Assembly: GCF_947487305.1 (NCBI RefSeq)
Contig: NZ_CANKWH010000001.1
Span: 372,001-436,000, forward strand
Source: an uncultured Paracoccus sp.
GTDB taxonomy: Bacteria; Pseudomonadota; Alphaproteobacteria; Rhodobacterales; Rhodobacteraceae
Length of the DNA: 64,000 bases
Direction of reading: 5' to 3'
The number at the start of each line of letters is the position of its first letter. Position 1 is the stretch's first letter. Shown in pieces: positions 8,614-17,183 of the stretch. The notes below the pieces were generated by a model. The model was given only the letters and a program-made list of their open reading frames with translations. It was not told the origin of the DNA and ran no database searches. A program made the position numbers and the translations under genes.

Positions 8614-9420
8614 TCAGAGCATGCTTCCGGTGACAGGATCGGCCAGGCTGCGACCGCCATCGACGGTCAGAATCTGGCCGGTGACGAAGCTGGCGCCGCT
8701 GCTGACCAGATAGAGGACCGTATCGGCCACCTCGTCGGCGGCGGCGATCCGGCCCATCGGCGTTCCGGCGATCACCCGCTCGCGCAGGCTGCCATCCTCG
8801 CGCAGCGACAGTTTCAGCTCGTGCGACATGACGCTGCTGAAGGAAACCCCATTCACCCGGATGCGGTGCGGCGCCAGCGTCAGCGCCAGCCCCCGCGTCG
8901 CCTGTTCCAGCGCCGCGCAGGCAATGGAATAGCCCAGCAGGTCCGGCACCGGCCGGGTCCCGGCCAGCGTCGAGATATTGACGATCGAACCGATCTCGTC
9001 GGCATCGGGCGCCGCCTCGCCCTGCTTGATCATCCGCCGCGCCACCAGCTGCGACATGCGCAGCCCGGCCATCATGTTCTGGCGCATCATCTCGTCCAGC
9101 GTATCGACATCGGTATCCAGCGGGTCCGAGGCCCGCACCAGCCGATGGGCGTTGACCAGGATATCCACCCGGTCGAAGGCGTCGAGCGTCGCCGACAGAA
9201 GGTTGGCCATCGCCAGCTTCTCGCTCATGTCGCCGGAAAAGGACCGCACCGGGCCATCACGCTCGGGGTCGCTGCCAAGCTCGGCCTCCAGCAGCGCCTC
9301 GTCGCTGTCGGCGAACATCACGTTGGCGCCGCGCTCGACGAAATGCCGGGCGATGGCAAGGCCGATGCCGCGCCCCGCGCCGGTGACGATGGCGGTCTTT
9401 CCCTGGATCGACAGTCCCAT
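8614..9420 (-). CDS. SDR-family protein lacking the canonical catalytic lysine
   Basis: A 268-residue Rossmann-fold protein of the short-chain dehydrogenase/reductase type. The NAD(P) motif TGAGRGIG is intact (residues 13-20) and the C-terminal VTGQILTVDGG is typical. The NNAG motif is replaced by NAHR (90-93), and the YxxxK motif reads YSIAC (164-168), so the catalytic lysine is a cysteine while Ser150 and Tyr164 are kept. It may be a divergent oxidoreductase or a nucleotide-binding pseudoenzyme. The start ATG overlaps the rsmC stop as TGATG (9418-9422), so it is coupled to rsmC. Confidence 0.85.
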   Translation of the reverse strand: MGLSIQGKTAIVTGAGRGIGLAIARHFVERGANVMFADSDEALLEAELGSDPERDGPVRSFSGDMSEKLAMANLLSATLDAFDRVDILVNAHRLVRASDPLDTDVDTLDEMMRQNMMAGLRMSQLVARRMIKQGEAAPDADEIGSIVNISTLAGTRPVPDLLGYSIACAALEQATRGLALTLAPHRIRVNGVSFSSVMSHELKLSLREDGSLRERVIAGTPMGRIAAADEVADTVLYLVSSGASFVTGQILTVDGGRSLADPVTGSML

Positions 9421-10436
9421 CACTTGCCCCTTTTGCCGCCGGCGGCAGCAGCCCGTCGTGCCCCCGTCGCCTCGATGATCTTGAAGCGGGAATCCCCGCC
9501 GATCTCTGTGACCTTGGAGAAATGCGTGCCAAGCGCCGCCTCGTAGGGCAGGTGCCGGTTCGCCACCATCCACAGCTTGCCCGCGCCGGTCAGCAGGCGC
9601 GCGGCAGCGGCGATGAAGCCCGCGCCCAGCCCCGGATCGGCCGCGCGGCCTTCGTGGAAGGGCGGGTTCATCACCACGCCGTTCACCGGCTCGGGCAGGC
9701 GGAAATCGCGGGCATCGGCCCAGTGGAACGTGGCGCGCGGGTCAGAGACATTCTGCCGCGCACAGGCCAGCGCGGCGTGATCGGCCTCGACCAGATGCAG
9801 CGTCTCGACACCCTCGCGCGCCAGCACCTGCGCGGCGAGCCAGCCCCAGCCGGCCCCAAGATCGACCATGCGCGTCGGCAAGCGCGGCGGCAGATGCGCC
9901 GCCAGCAGCGCCGAGCCGGGATCGATGCCATCGGCGGAAAACACCCCCGGCAGGGTGACGAAGCCATCCGCCAGCACGCGGGGCGCGGCGCGCCAGTCGG
10001 CGGGCAGCCAGTCGCCCTCGGGCCGGGTCAGGCGGAAAATCCGGCCATGGGCCTTGTTGTGCTGCTCCTCGACGGGTGCAAGTGCGCGCATCGCCTTCAG
10101 CACCGAATCCACCCCGTCGGTCTTTTGCCCGTCGATCCACAGCGCGGCCCCGGGTTTCAGCCGGTCCGAGGCGGCGGCGATCAGCGCATGGGCCTCGGCC
10201 TTGGCGCGCGGCAGAAAGACCAGCGCGCTGTCGAACGCGCGCCCCTCGGGCAATTCCGCCAGCACCTGCCAGCCCTGTGCCTGAAGCGCGCGGTGATCGG
10301 GGAAATGCCCCTGCACCAGCAGGGTGCGGTCGGGATCAAAGCCCTGCAGCCCCGCCGCACCGGAGGCCCCGAGGACCAGCAGGTCGCCATCGGGCGAGGT
10401 CTCGCCGAAGGCCAGTTCAAGTCGTGGATCAGTCAC
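9420..10436 (-). CDS. rsmC: Class I SAM-dependent methyltransferase, RsmC/RsmD-like rRNA guanine N2-methyltransferase
   Basis: A 338-residue methyltransferase with an N-terminal degenerate methyltransferase-like half (about 1-160) and a catalytic C-terminal half, the RsmC layout. The SAM site is VDLGAGWGWLAAQVL and the catalytic NPPF appears in MNPPFHEGR. RsmC methylates G1207 of 16S rRNA in 30S subunits. The start codon is GTG (10434-10436), three bases downstream of the clpS stop, so clpS-rsmC-SDR form one operon. The exact target base is inferred from family. Confidence 0.85.
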   Translation of the reverse strand: MTDPRLELAFGETSPDGDLLVLGASGAAGLQGFDPDRTLLVQGHFPDHRALQAQGWQVLAELPEGRAFDSALVFLPRAKAEAHALIAAASDRLKPGAALWIDGQKTDGVDSVLKAMRALAPVEEQHNKAHGRIFRLTRPEGDWLPADWRAAPRVLADGFVTLPGVFSADGIDPGSALLAAHLPPRLPTRMVDLGAGWGWLAAQVLAREGVETLHLVEADHAALACARQNVSDPRATFHWADARDFRLPEPVNGVVMNPPFHEGRAADPGLGAGFIAAAARLLTGAGKLWMVANRHLPYEAALGTHFSKVTEIGGDSRFKIIEATGARRAAAAGGKRGK

Positions 10437-10439
10437 GGT

Positions 10440-10769
10440 CTATTCTTTTTCCATGGTGCATTGCAGCGGATGCTGCTGCCGCCGGGCCAGTTCCATCACC
10501 TGCGCAACCTTGGTCTCGGCGATCTCGTGCGAGAAGACGCCGACCACGGCAATGCCCTTGCGATGCACGGTCAGCATCACCTCGATGGCCTGAGCATGGG
10601 TCATGTTGAACAGCCGTTCCAGCACATGCACGACAAACTCCATCGGGGTGAAATCGTCGTTCAGCAGCAGAACCTTGTACAGCGGCGGCCGCTGCGTCTT
10701 GGCGCGCGGCTTGGTGGCCAGTTCGATCTGATCCTTGCCGTCCTTCCGGTCGGTCATCCAATGCGTCAT
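10440..10769 (-). CDS. clpS: ATP-dependent Clp protease adaptor ClpS
   Basis: A 109-residue adaptor that delivers N-degron substrates to ClpAP. The conserved core [20 protein letters not shown], the VMLTVHRKG segment and the AETKV region are all present, after a flexible charged N-terminal tail of about 30 residues. The ATG at 10769 follows an AGGA ribosome site with seven-base spacing; a second ATG at 10757 is possible. clpA is not adjacent. Confidence 0.95.
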   Translation of the reverse strand: MTHWMTDRKDGKDQIELATKPRAKTQRPPLYKVLLLNDDFTPMEFVVHVLERLFNMTHAQAIEVMLTVHRKGIAVVGVFSHEIAETKVAQVMELARRQQHPLQCTMEKE

Positions 10770-11005
10770 CGTGGTTCCTGAGACTTGCCGTGATGCGCCG
10801 CGCGGGTCGCTGGATGTCACAATATAGGCCGAAATACGGCCGATGGTAGTCCCCTCGGCCTTGGGCGTGCCGTAGCCCTGTGGGAACAGACGGGAATTTT
10901 GATCAATTGTCTGGTTCCCAGCCTGAATCATGCGTGCTATTGTGGGTTGATTAACGAAGGGCGTGCAATGAATGACGCGCCCCCGAGGCAGAAGAGATCG
11001 AGACA

Positions 11006-12670
11006 GTGACCCGCAAAACACGATTCGCCCGGTTCTGGGCGCTTATCCTGCTGGCCGTTCTGGCCCCTGCATTTGCAAGCGCGGCGCCCTTTGCGGCCTA
11101 TGTCATGGATGCCCGAACGGGCAAGCCGATCTACGCGCAGAATGCCGATACCAAGCTGCATCCGGCCTCGCTGACCAAGATGATGACGCTGTACTTGGCC
11201 TTTGCCGCCATTGAGCGGGGTCAGGTCCGGCTGGATTCGCAGTTCCCGGTTTCGTCGAATGCCGCGGCCGAGCCGCCCTCGAAGCTGGGGCTCAGGGCCG
11301 GCCAGAAGATCGAATTGCGCTATCTGATCCGCGCCGCCGCGATCAAGTCGGCCAATGACGCGGCCACTGCCATCGGCGAAGGCATCGCCGGGTCGGAACA
11401 GGCTTTCGCGGCGCAGATGACCGCGACCGCGCGGGCGTTGGGGATGCGGAACACCAACTTCCGCAACGCCAACGGGCTGACGCAAGAGGGTCACTATTCC
11501 ACCGCCCATGACATGAGCATCCTCGGCCGGCGGCTGTTCTATGATTTCCCGCAATATTACTCGCTCTTCTCGCGCCGCTCGGCCGATGCCGGGATTGCCA
11601 CGGTCTCCTCGACCAACAAGCGCTTTCTTGACGCCTATCGCGGTGCCGATGGGATCAAGACCGGCTATACCCGCGCCGCCGGCTTCAACCTGACCGCCTC
11701 GGCCCAACGCGGCAACAAGCGCATCGTCGCCACCGTGCTGGGCGGTACCTCGACGGCGCAGCGCAATCAGATAATGGCGCAGCTTCTGGATGCGGGCTTC
11801 GGCAAGGCACCCTCGAACGTCCGCGAAGTGCGCCCCGAGCCGCCGCAGCTTCTGGCGCAGCGCGTGGTGCGCAAGGCGCAGGTCCAACCGACCGCCGCCG
11901 CGACACAGCCGCGCGAGCTGACGCTGGCCAGTTCCGCCCCGCCGCAGCGCACCCGCCGGGTGATGAAGGTCGCGCCCGAGGCCCCTGCCCCGGCCGCCGC
12001 CGCCGCTCCGGTCGCCACGCTGGTCGAGACCGCCGCCGCCGCGCCCGTCGCCGCCGGCCGGATGGCGCTGGCAAGCAGCAACCGCCCGCGCCTGCGCCCC
12101 GCAGCCCGTGGCGAGGCCGTCGATCAGGCGGTGCGCATGGCCGTGGCACAGGATACGGCCGCGCCGCAATCGGCCAGCCTCGCGGCCCCGGTGCTGGCCT
12201 CGTCCAGCCGCCCGGCCCCTGCCCCGCGTTCGCGCAATGCCGCCCCCACCCCCGCGCCGGTGCAGACCGCTGCCGCCGAACCGGCCGCAGCCGCGCCCGC
12301 CAGCAGCAATCGTGATCTGAACCTCAACAGCTCCCGCGCGCCGAAGCCGCGCTCGGAAACGGTCATCCTCGCCGCCATGGGTGAAGGCGACATCTCGCCC
12401 GAAGCGGTCGAGATCGTGTCGCGCCCGCCGGCCGGATCGCGCGGCTATGGCGTCAACCTGGGCCGCTATCGCTCGCAGGCCGAGGCCGACAAGCTGCTGT
12501 TGCAGGTCGCGCTGCAGGGCGGCCCGGCGCTGGAGGGCGGGCGCCGCCATGTCGCCAACACCAATCGCGGCTTCGAGGCGAATTTCACCGGCCTCAGCAA
12601 GGCCTCGGCCCAGCTGGTCTGCGACCGCGCCGCCGCCCGGCAGGAACCCTGCACGGTGATCACGCCCTGA
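11006..12670 (+). CDS. dacF: D-alanyl-D-alanine carboxypeptidase with C-terminal SPOR-like domain
   Basis: A 554-residue periplasmic penicillin-binding protein that trims peptidoglycan pentapeptides. Signal peptide about residues 1-26; serine-peptidase S11 motifs are S55-L-T-K58, S115-A-N117 and K218-T-G220. A long alanine- and proline-rich linker (about 280-460) leads to a C-terminal region of about 75 residues ([19 protein letters not shown] onward) that looks like a SPOR peptidoglycan-binding domain. The start is GTG at 11006; an ATG at 10972 is in another frame. Divergent from clpS. The symbol is approximate, as several paralogues exist in this family. Confidence 0.88.
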   Translation: MTRKTRFARFWALILLAVLAPAFASAAPFAAYVMDARTGKPIYAQNADTKLHPASLTKMMTLYLAFAAIERGQVRLDSQFPVSSNAAAEPPSKLGLRAGQKIELRYLIRAAAIKSANDAATAIGEGIAGSEQAFAAQMTATARALGMRNTNFRNANGLTQEGHYSTAHDMSILGRRLFYDFPQYYSLFSRRSADAGIATVSSTNKRFLDAYRGADGIKTGYTRAAGFNLTASAQRGNKRIVATVLGGTSTAQRNQIMAQLLDAGFGKAPSNVREVRPEPPQLLAQRVVRKAQVQPTAAATQPRELTLASSAPPQRTRRVMKVAPEAPAPAAAAAPVATLVETAAAAPVAAGRMALASSNRPRLRPAARGEAVDQAVRMAVAQDTAAPQSASLAAPVLASSSRPAPAPRSRNAAPTPAPVQTAAAEPAAAAPASSNRDLNLNSSRAPKPRSETVILAAMGEGDISPEAVEIVSRPPAGSRGYGVNLGRYRSQAEADKLLLQVALQGGPALEGGRRHVANTNRGFEANFTGLSKASAQLVCDRAAARQEPCTVITP

Positions 12671-12695
12671 TCGGTCGACACGGCACAACCATCTC

Positions 12696-12727
12696 AAAGG
12701 GCGCGGTTTTCGAACCGCGCCCTTTTT
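12696..12727 (+). terminator. Rho-independent terminator after the carboxypeptidase gene
   Basis: A 13-bp perfect stem (12696-12708 with 12713-12725) closed by a TTCG tetraloop and followed by T residues. Because its 5' arm begins with AAA it could also act on the opposite strand. Confidence 0.92.
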
Positions 12728-12818
12728 CATGGCCGCCCCGCGCAGCGATGCCGCAATCGGGACTTCCCGTCCCCGGACCCGCCGCGTAACGTGAGGTTCG
12801 AACAACCGGAGCCGCCTC

Positions 12819-13472
12819 ATGCTGACCATCCACGGTGTCACCCGCTCGCGCGCCTCGCGCATCATCTGGCTGTGTCACGAGATCGGCCTGCCCTTCCGGC
12901 AGATCCCGGTGATCCAGGCCTATCGCCTTGCCGATCCGATGGCCAAGGACGCGCCGCTGAACACCCGTTCGCCGAGCTTCCTGAAGCTCTCGCCCGCCGG
13001 GGCCATCCCCGTGATCGAGGATGACGGGTTGATCCTCTCCGAGTCGATGGCCTGCACGCTTTACCTGGCGCGCAAGCACGGCCAACCCTTCGGCCCGGCG
13101 GACGCGCAGGAAGACGCGCTGATGTCGCAATGGAGCTTCTATGCCTGCACCGCGATCGAGGCCGATGCGCTGACCATCCTGTTCCTCGGCGGCAAGGCCG
13201 ATGCAGCCCATGAACGCGCCGCGGTCGAGGCCGCGGCGGACCGGCTGACCCGCCCACTCGAGGTCATCGCCGATCATCTCGCCCATAACGGCCAGATGGT
13301 CGGCCGCCGCTTCACGGTCGCCGATATCAACATGGCCGAGGTGATCCGCTATGCCCAGAGCCACGAGCCGCTGATGCGCCAGTTCCCCGCGATCACGGAC
13401 TGGCTGGCCGATTGCCAGGCCCGCCCGGCCTTCCGCAAGATGTGGGAGGCCCGGCTCGCCGAGCCGGAATGA
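12819..13472 (+). CDS. Glutathione S-transferase family protein
   Basis: A 217-residue cytosolic GST: an N-terminal thioredoxin-like domain (about 1-80) with the cis-proline segment SPAGAIPVIED and the glutathione-binding SES motif (LSESMACTLYL), then an all-helical C-terminal domain with FTVADINMAEV. The N-terminal TRSRASRI stretch suggests a serine or arginine rather than tyrosine catalytic residue. Substrate unknown. Preceded by the terminator of the upstream gene and followed within 30 bases by the promoter of a toxin-antitoxin operon. Confidence 0.9.
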   Translation: MLTIHGVTRSRASRIIWLCHEIGLPFRQIPVIQAYRLADPMAKDAPLNTRSPSFLKLSPAGAIPVIEDDGLILSESMACTLYLARKHGQPFGPADAQEDALMSQWSFYACTAIEADALTILFLGGKADAAHERAAVEAAADRLTRPLEVIADHLAHNGQMVGRRFTVADINMAEVIRYAQSHEPLMRQFPAITDWLADCQARPAFRKMWEARLAEPE

Positions 13473-13474
13473 CA

Positions 13475-13505
13475 TTGAAATATGCACTGAAATGTGCGAT
13501 ATGAT
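13475..13505 (+). promoter_or_regulatory. Promoter and operator of the toxin-antitoxin operon
   Basis: TTGAAA (13475-13480) is followed at 17-19 bases by GATATGAT (13498-13505), a plausible -35/-10 pair. The spacer carries an imperfect palindrome (13480-13502): ATATGCAC, six bases, GTGC, one base, ATAT. Antitoxins of this type repress their own operon by binding such palindromes, so this is the likely operator. Confidence 0.5.
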
Positions 13506-13527
13506 GGGCAACTGAAAGGATGCCCCG

Positions 13528-13776
13528 ATGACCCGCCTGCTGACCAACCACATCTGCACCATGACCGAACTGCGCGAGCCGCATAAGGTGCTGGAACGCT
13601 CGGGCGGCAAGCCGGTGGCGATCCTGAAGAACTCGCAGCTGGTCGGTTATCTCGTCCCGGAGGAAGCGACCGACAAGGGCCAGCACCGCCATGCCACCCG
13701 CGACGAGGTGATGGAATCGCTGCGGCGCACGCAGGCGCGGGCGCAACCGGTGCTCGACTATCTGCGCGACAAGTAG
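13528..13776 (+). CDS. Type II antitoxin, Phd/YefM-like
   Basis: An 82-residue antitoxin that should neutralise the Doc-type toxin encoded three bases downstream and repress their shared promoter. The middle segment (KVLERSGGKPVAILKNSQLVGYL in outline; residues about 20-45) resembles the Phd/YefM DNA-binding fold, in which the motif 'P-V-x-I-x-x-x-x-x-x-x-G-Y-L' is common. The C-terminal 30 residues are charged and probably unfolded until toxin binding. The ATG is preceded by AAGGA seven bases upstream. Identification rests on size, this motif and the toxin partner. Confidence 0.8.
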   Translation: MTRLLTNHICTMTELREPHKVLERSGGKPVAILKNSQLVGYLVPEEATDKGQHRHATRDEVMESLRRTQARAQPVLDYLRDK

Positions 13777-13779
13777 ATC

Positions 13780-14160
13780 ATGAGCGACTGGCTGCTGCCC
13801 TCGACCGAGCTGGTCGAGCTGATCCATGACGCCGTGCTGAACCCCGGGGAACTGGCCGGGCTTGCCCGCGACAAGTCGCTGGATGGGGCGCTGGCGCGGG
13901 TCGAGAACCGGCTGGCCTATGGCATGATCGGCGACATCTTCGATCTGGCGGCGGCTTACGCGATGGCCGTCGCACAGGGCCATTGTTTCAACGATGCCAA
14001 CAAGCGCACCGCCTATCGCGTGATGCTGGTCGTCCTGGACATGAACGGCGCACGCGAACCTGATGTGGAGGTCGAAGAAACCGGCCAGAAAATCATCGCC
14101 CTGGCCCAGGGACTGATCGACGACGGCGATCTGGCGGACTGGCTGCGCGATCAGGCCTAA
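13780..14160 (+). CDS. Doc/Fic-family toxin
   Basis: A 126-residue toxin of the death-on-curing family; Doc phosphorylates EF-Tu and stops translation. The Fic-fold active-site motif H68-C-F-N-D-A-N-K-R76 followed by TA is intact, and the helix 'SLDGALARVENRLAYG' (residues 33-48) matches the Doc N-terminal region. The start follows the antitoxin stop by three bases. The intact catalytic histidine and the ANKR loop suggest a functional toxin. Confidence 0.88.
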   Translation: MSDWLLPSTELVELIHDAVLNPGELAGLARDKSLDGALARVENRLAYGMIGDIFDLAAAYAMAVAQGHCFNDANKRTAYRVMLVVLDMNGAREPDVEVEETGQKIIALAQGLIDDGDLADWLRDQA

Positions 14161-14284
14161 CCCCTATCCCTTGCGACCCGCGCCGCCGGGGCCTCAAGGC
14201 CTTGCCCCCAAGCCCTTGCCCCATGCCCCCCGGACATGAGATAGTCCGCAGAATCCGCAAGAACCAAGAATAACGAGCAGTCCG

Positions 14285-16252
14285 ATGGCCGACGATCTTC
14301 TTTCCGCCGCTGATGCCAGCGCCGACAGCTACTCTGCCGCCTCGATCGAGGTGCTGGAGGGGCTGGAGCCCGTGCGCAAGCGCCCGGGCATGTATATCGG
14401 CGGCACCGATGAACGCGCGCTGCACCACCTGGTGGCCGAGATCCTCGACAACTCGATGGACGAGGCGGTGGCCGGGCACGCGAGCCGCATCGAGGTGGAT
14501 CTGCTGGCCGATTTCAGCGTGGTGATCCGCGACAATGGTCGTGGCATTCCGATCGATCCGCATCCGAAATTTCCCGGCAAGTCGGCGCTGGAAGTCATTC
14601 TCTGCACCCTGCATGCGGGCGGCAAGTTTTCCGGCGATGCCTACCAGACCTCGGGCGGCCTCCACGGCGTCGGCGCCTCGGTGGTGAACGCCCTGTCGGA
14701 CCTGATGGTGGTGCAGGTCGCGCGGAACAAGGAACTGTTCGAACAACGCTTCTCGCGCGGGATCCCTCAGGGTCCGGTGGCCAAGATCGGCGCCGCCCCG
14801 AACCGGCGCGGCACCACCGTCACCTTCCATGCCGACGAGGAGATCTTCGGCCATCACCGCTTCAAGCCGGCGCGTCTGCTGAAGATGGTGAAATCCAAGG
14901 CCTATCTCTTCTCGGGCGTCGAGATTCGTTGGCGTTCCGAGATCGACGATGGCGAGACACCGACAGAGGCCACCTTCCACTTCCCCGGCGGGCTGGCCGA
15001 TTACCTCGCCGAGACGCTCAGCAACGCGACCACCTATGCCGACCGCCCCTTTGCCGGCAGCGTCGATTTCAAGCGCTTCAATGCGCCGGGCAAGGTCGAT
15101 TGGGCGATCAACTGGACCCCGGCGCGCGACGGCTTCATCCAGTCCTATTGCAACACCGTGCCGACGCCCGAGGGCGGCACACATGAGGCCGGGTTCTGGG
15201 CGGCGATCCTCAAGGGCATCCGCGCCTATGGCGAGCGGGTCAGCAACAAGAAGGCCGCGCAGATCACCCGCGAGGACCTGCTGACCGGTGGTTGCGCGCT
15301 GGTTTCCTGCTTCATCCGCGAGCCGGAATTCGTCGGCCAGACCAAGGACCGCCTCGCCACCACCGAGGCCGCCCGACTGGTCGAGGGCGCGGTGCGCGAC
15401 CATTTCGACACCTGGCTGGCGGCGGATACGAAATCGGCGGGCGCGATCCTCGATTTCCTGGTGCTCAGGGCCGAGGAACGTCTGCGCCGCAAGCAGGAAA
15501 AGGAAACCGCCCGCAAGACCGCAACCAAGAAGTTGCGGTTGCCGGGCAAGCTGGTCGATTGTTCGGCCACAAACCGCGAGGGGACGGAACTGTTCATCGT
15601 CGAGGGCGACTCGGCCGGTGGTTCCGCCAAGATGGCCCGCGAGCGCCAGACGCAGGCGCTGCTGCCCCTGCGCGGCAAGATCCTGAACGTGCTGGGCGCG
15701 GCCAGTTCCAAGCTGGGCTCCAATCAGGAAATCAACGATCTCTGCCAGGCACTTGGCGTCGGCATGGGGACCAAGTTCAACGTCGACGACCTGCGCTATG
15801 ACAAGATCATCATCATGACCGATGCCGATGTCGACGGCGCCCATATCGCCAGCCTCTTGATGACCTTCTTCTTCACCCAGATGCGACCGATGATCGACAA
15901 GGGGCACCTGTACCTCGCCTGCCCGCCGCTCTATCGCCTGACGCAGGGCGCACATCGCATCTATGTCGCCGATGACGCCGAGAAGGAAAAATGGCTGGCC
16001 AAGGGTCTGGGCGGCAAGGGCAAGATCGACGTGCAGCGCTTCAAGGGTCTGGGCGAGATGGACGCCAAGGACCTGAAGGACACGACGATGAACCCCAAGA
16101 CCCGCCGGCTGATCCGGGTCAGCATCGACGATGACGAGGGCGGCGAGACCGGCGATCTGGTCGAGCGTCTGATGGGCAAGAAGCCGGAACTGCGGTTCGA
16201 ATATATTCAGGAGAACGCGCGGTTCGCGGATGCGGATGAGCTGGATGTGTGA
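14285..16252 (+). CDS. parE: DNA topoisomerase IV subunit B
   Basis: A 655-residue ATPase subunit of topoisomerase IV, which decatenates replicated chromosomes with ParC. GHKL ATPase motifs include EILDNSMDEAVAG, DNGRGIPID and GGLHGVGASVVNAL; the TOPRIM domain shows EGDSAGGSA and DADVDGAHI. Length and the absence of the GyrB-type insert near the TOPRIM domain favour ParE over GyrB. Monocistronic in appearance, as parC is not in the window; followed 21 bases later by an AT-richer pair of genes. Confidence 0.93.
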   Translation: MADDLLSAADASADSYSAASIEVLEGLEPVRKRPGMYIGGTDERALHHLVAEILDNSMDEAVAGHASRIEVDLLADFSVVIRDNGRGIPIDPHPKFPGKSALEVILCTLHAGGKFSGDAYQTSGGLHGVGASVVNALSDLMVVQVARNKELFEQRFSRGIPQGPVAKIGAAPNRRGTTVTFHADEEIFGHHRFKPARLLKMVKSKAYLFSGVEIRWRSEIDDGETPTEATFHFPGGLADYLAETLSNATTYADRPFAGSVDFKRFNAPGKVDWAINWTPARDGFIQSYCNTVPTPEGGTHEAGFWAAILKGIRAYGERVSNKKAAQITREDLLTGGCALVSCFIREPEFVGQTKDRLATTEAARLVEGAVRDHFDTWLAADTKSAGAILDFLVLRAEERLRRKQEKETARKTATKKLRLPGKLVDCSATNREGTELFIVEGDSAGGSAKMARERQTQALLPLRGKILNVLGAASSKLGSNQEINDLCQALGVGMGTKFNVDDLRYDKIIIMTDADVDGAHIASLLMTFFFTQMRPMIDKGHLYLACPPLYRLTQGAHRIYVADDAEKEKWLAKGLGGKGKIDVQRFKGLGEMDAKDLKDTTMNPKTRRLIRVSIDDDEGGETGDLVERLMGKKPELRFEYIQENARFADADELDV

Positions 16253-16273
16253 GCAGGGACACGAAACGGGCGC

Positions 16274-16858
16274 ATGAGTAACGAGATATTAAACACTGAT
16301 GAGGCTTACTATTACGCACTTCGTGCACTCGCACGCAAAGATGCAATGATGCGGTTAAACGCGCGAATTTTGCGTGATGGCGGAGCACAAGAGTGGGACG
16401 GAACGTCACTTGCATCGATCAACGATGAGGCAATTTTTTATGCTGAGACCGAGTGGCCAAAATGGTATGGTGAGAAAACTCACTACGGCTTCGTGAAGCC
16501 CTGGGAAAAGATATGGAACCACACCCAGAGGCAACCGGCGAATTTCAATGTCGCTGTTTGGCAAAGCGTAGAGAACCAAAACGTTCTGCAAGGCATGGCG
16601 ACAGGAACAGCATCGAGCGGACGCGAACACCTCACGTTGAATTGGGTTGAACGGAGCTTTGCTCCAACCTATCTGCGCTTCGGGGCGCTTATTCCCGTGC
16701 TGCTTTGCTTTGAAGGTTATGGTCGGCTACTTGGAGTACGTAGACTTCTCATCAAAAACCCAGTTGATGAGGCGAAGTATAAGCGGTACGGGTATGTCGA
16801 TGTTGAGATACACAAGTCTACGACTCGGTATCTCGGAAAGGAGATAAGCTATGACTAG
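16274..16858 (+). CDS. Uncharacterised 194-residue protein, possibly acetyltransferase-like, on an AT-richer insert
   Basis: I do not recognise the family. The second half has an order seen in GNAT acetyltransferases: a strand (REHLTLNWVERSF), a helix-rich stretch with GYGRLLGVRRLLIKNP, then KYKRYGYVDVE, comparable to the C-terminal 'YxxxGF' of GNAT folds. No clear acetyl-CoA P-loop (Q/RxxGxG/A) is visible, so this is only a structural guess. The N-terminal 100 residues are rich in aromatic residues. Codon use is clearly more AT-rich than the neighbours, which suggests acquisition by transfer. The stop overlaps the next gene by eight bases. Confidence 0.65.
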   Translation: MSNEILNTDEAYYYALRALARKDAMMRLNARILRDGGAQEWDGTSLASINDEAIFYAETEWPKWYGEKTHYGFVKPWEKIWNHTQRQPANFNVAVWQSVENQNVLQGMATGTASSGREHLTLNWVERSFAPTYLRFGALIPVLLCFEGYGRLLGVRRLLIKNPVDEAKYKRYGYVDVEIHKSTTRYLGKEISYD

Positions 16859-17057
16859 TGCATTGAGAAAGCAGGACTTTGGCGAATCCGTGAACCTTGC
16901 GGTTCATGGTGCCTTTGAGGCCGCCATTCTGCGCGCTACCGAGGTCGGCTTCTCCAAGCAGTCGATCCTAGACATGATCTCCGTTGAGGAGTGGAAGGTC
17001 ATGGATGCAACTAACGACGACATTTGCGTGCAGGATACTGACTCAGACGATTGCTGA
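16851..17057 (+). CDS. Small acidic partner protein of unknown function
   Basis: A 68-residue protein whose ATG lies eight bases inside the end of the preceding gene, so the two are translationally coupled. The N-terminal half is predicted helical (NLAVHGAFEAAILRATEVGF) and the tail is acidic, ending DTDSDDC. No known family. Like its neighbour it is AT-richer than the host. The pairing of a larger protein with a small acidic one, closed by its own terminator, suggests a self-contained two-gene cassette. Confidence 0.62.
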   Translation: MTSALRKQDFGESVNLAVHGAFEAAILRATEVGFSKQSILDMISVEEWKVMDATNDDICVQDTDSDDC

Positions 17058-17080
17058 TTACTGCATGAGATCAGCTACTT

Positions 17081-17111
17081 AAGCGCGCTCTGGGCCCAGA
17101 GCGCGCTTTTA
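17081..17111 (+). terminator. Perfectly palindromic terminator of the two-gene cassette
   Basis: A 28-bp perfect palindrome (17081-17094 with 17095-17108) followed by TTTT. With no loop it must open a few bases when transcribed; it probably ends the upstream pair. Confidence 0.8.
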
Positions 17112-17183
17112 GCTTTCAATAGCCTTTGTGGCTATACAAAGACGTATCCTGACACCCTCGATACGACTAATCGGGCCTCCCCC

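Noticed and set aside
10972..11214. 80-codon plus-strand frame starting before the carboxypeptidase
   Set aside because: It overlaps the signal peptide region in another frame and has no support.
10937..12865. Long open frame (642 codons) on the minus strand across the carboxypeptidase gene
   Set aside because: It is antisense to a clear gene and has only low-complexity glycine- and arginine-rich sequence, as expected in high-GC DNA.
12819..13472. GST gene as part of the toxin-antitoxin operon
   Set aside because: A separate promoter and operator lie after its stop codon.
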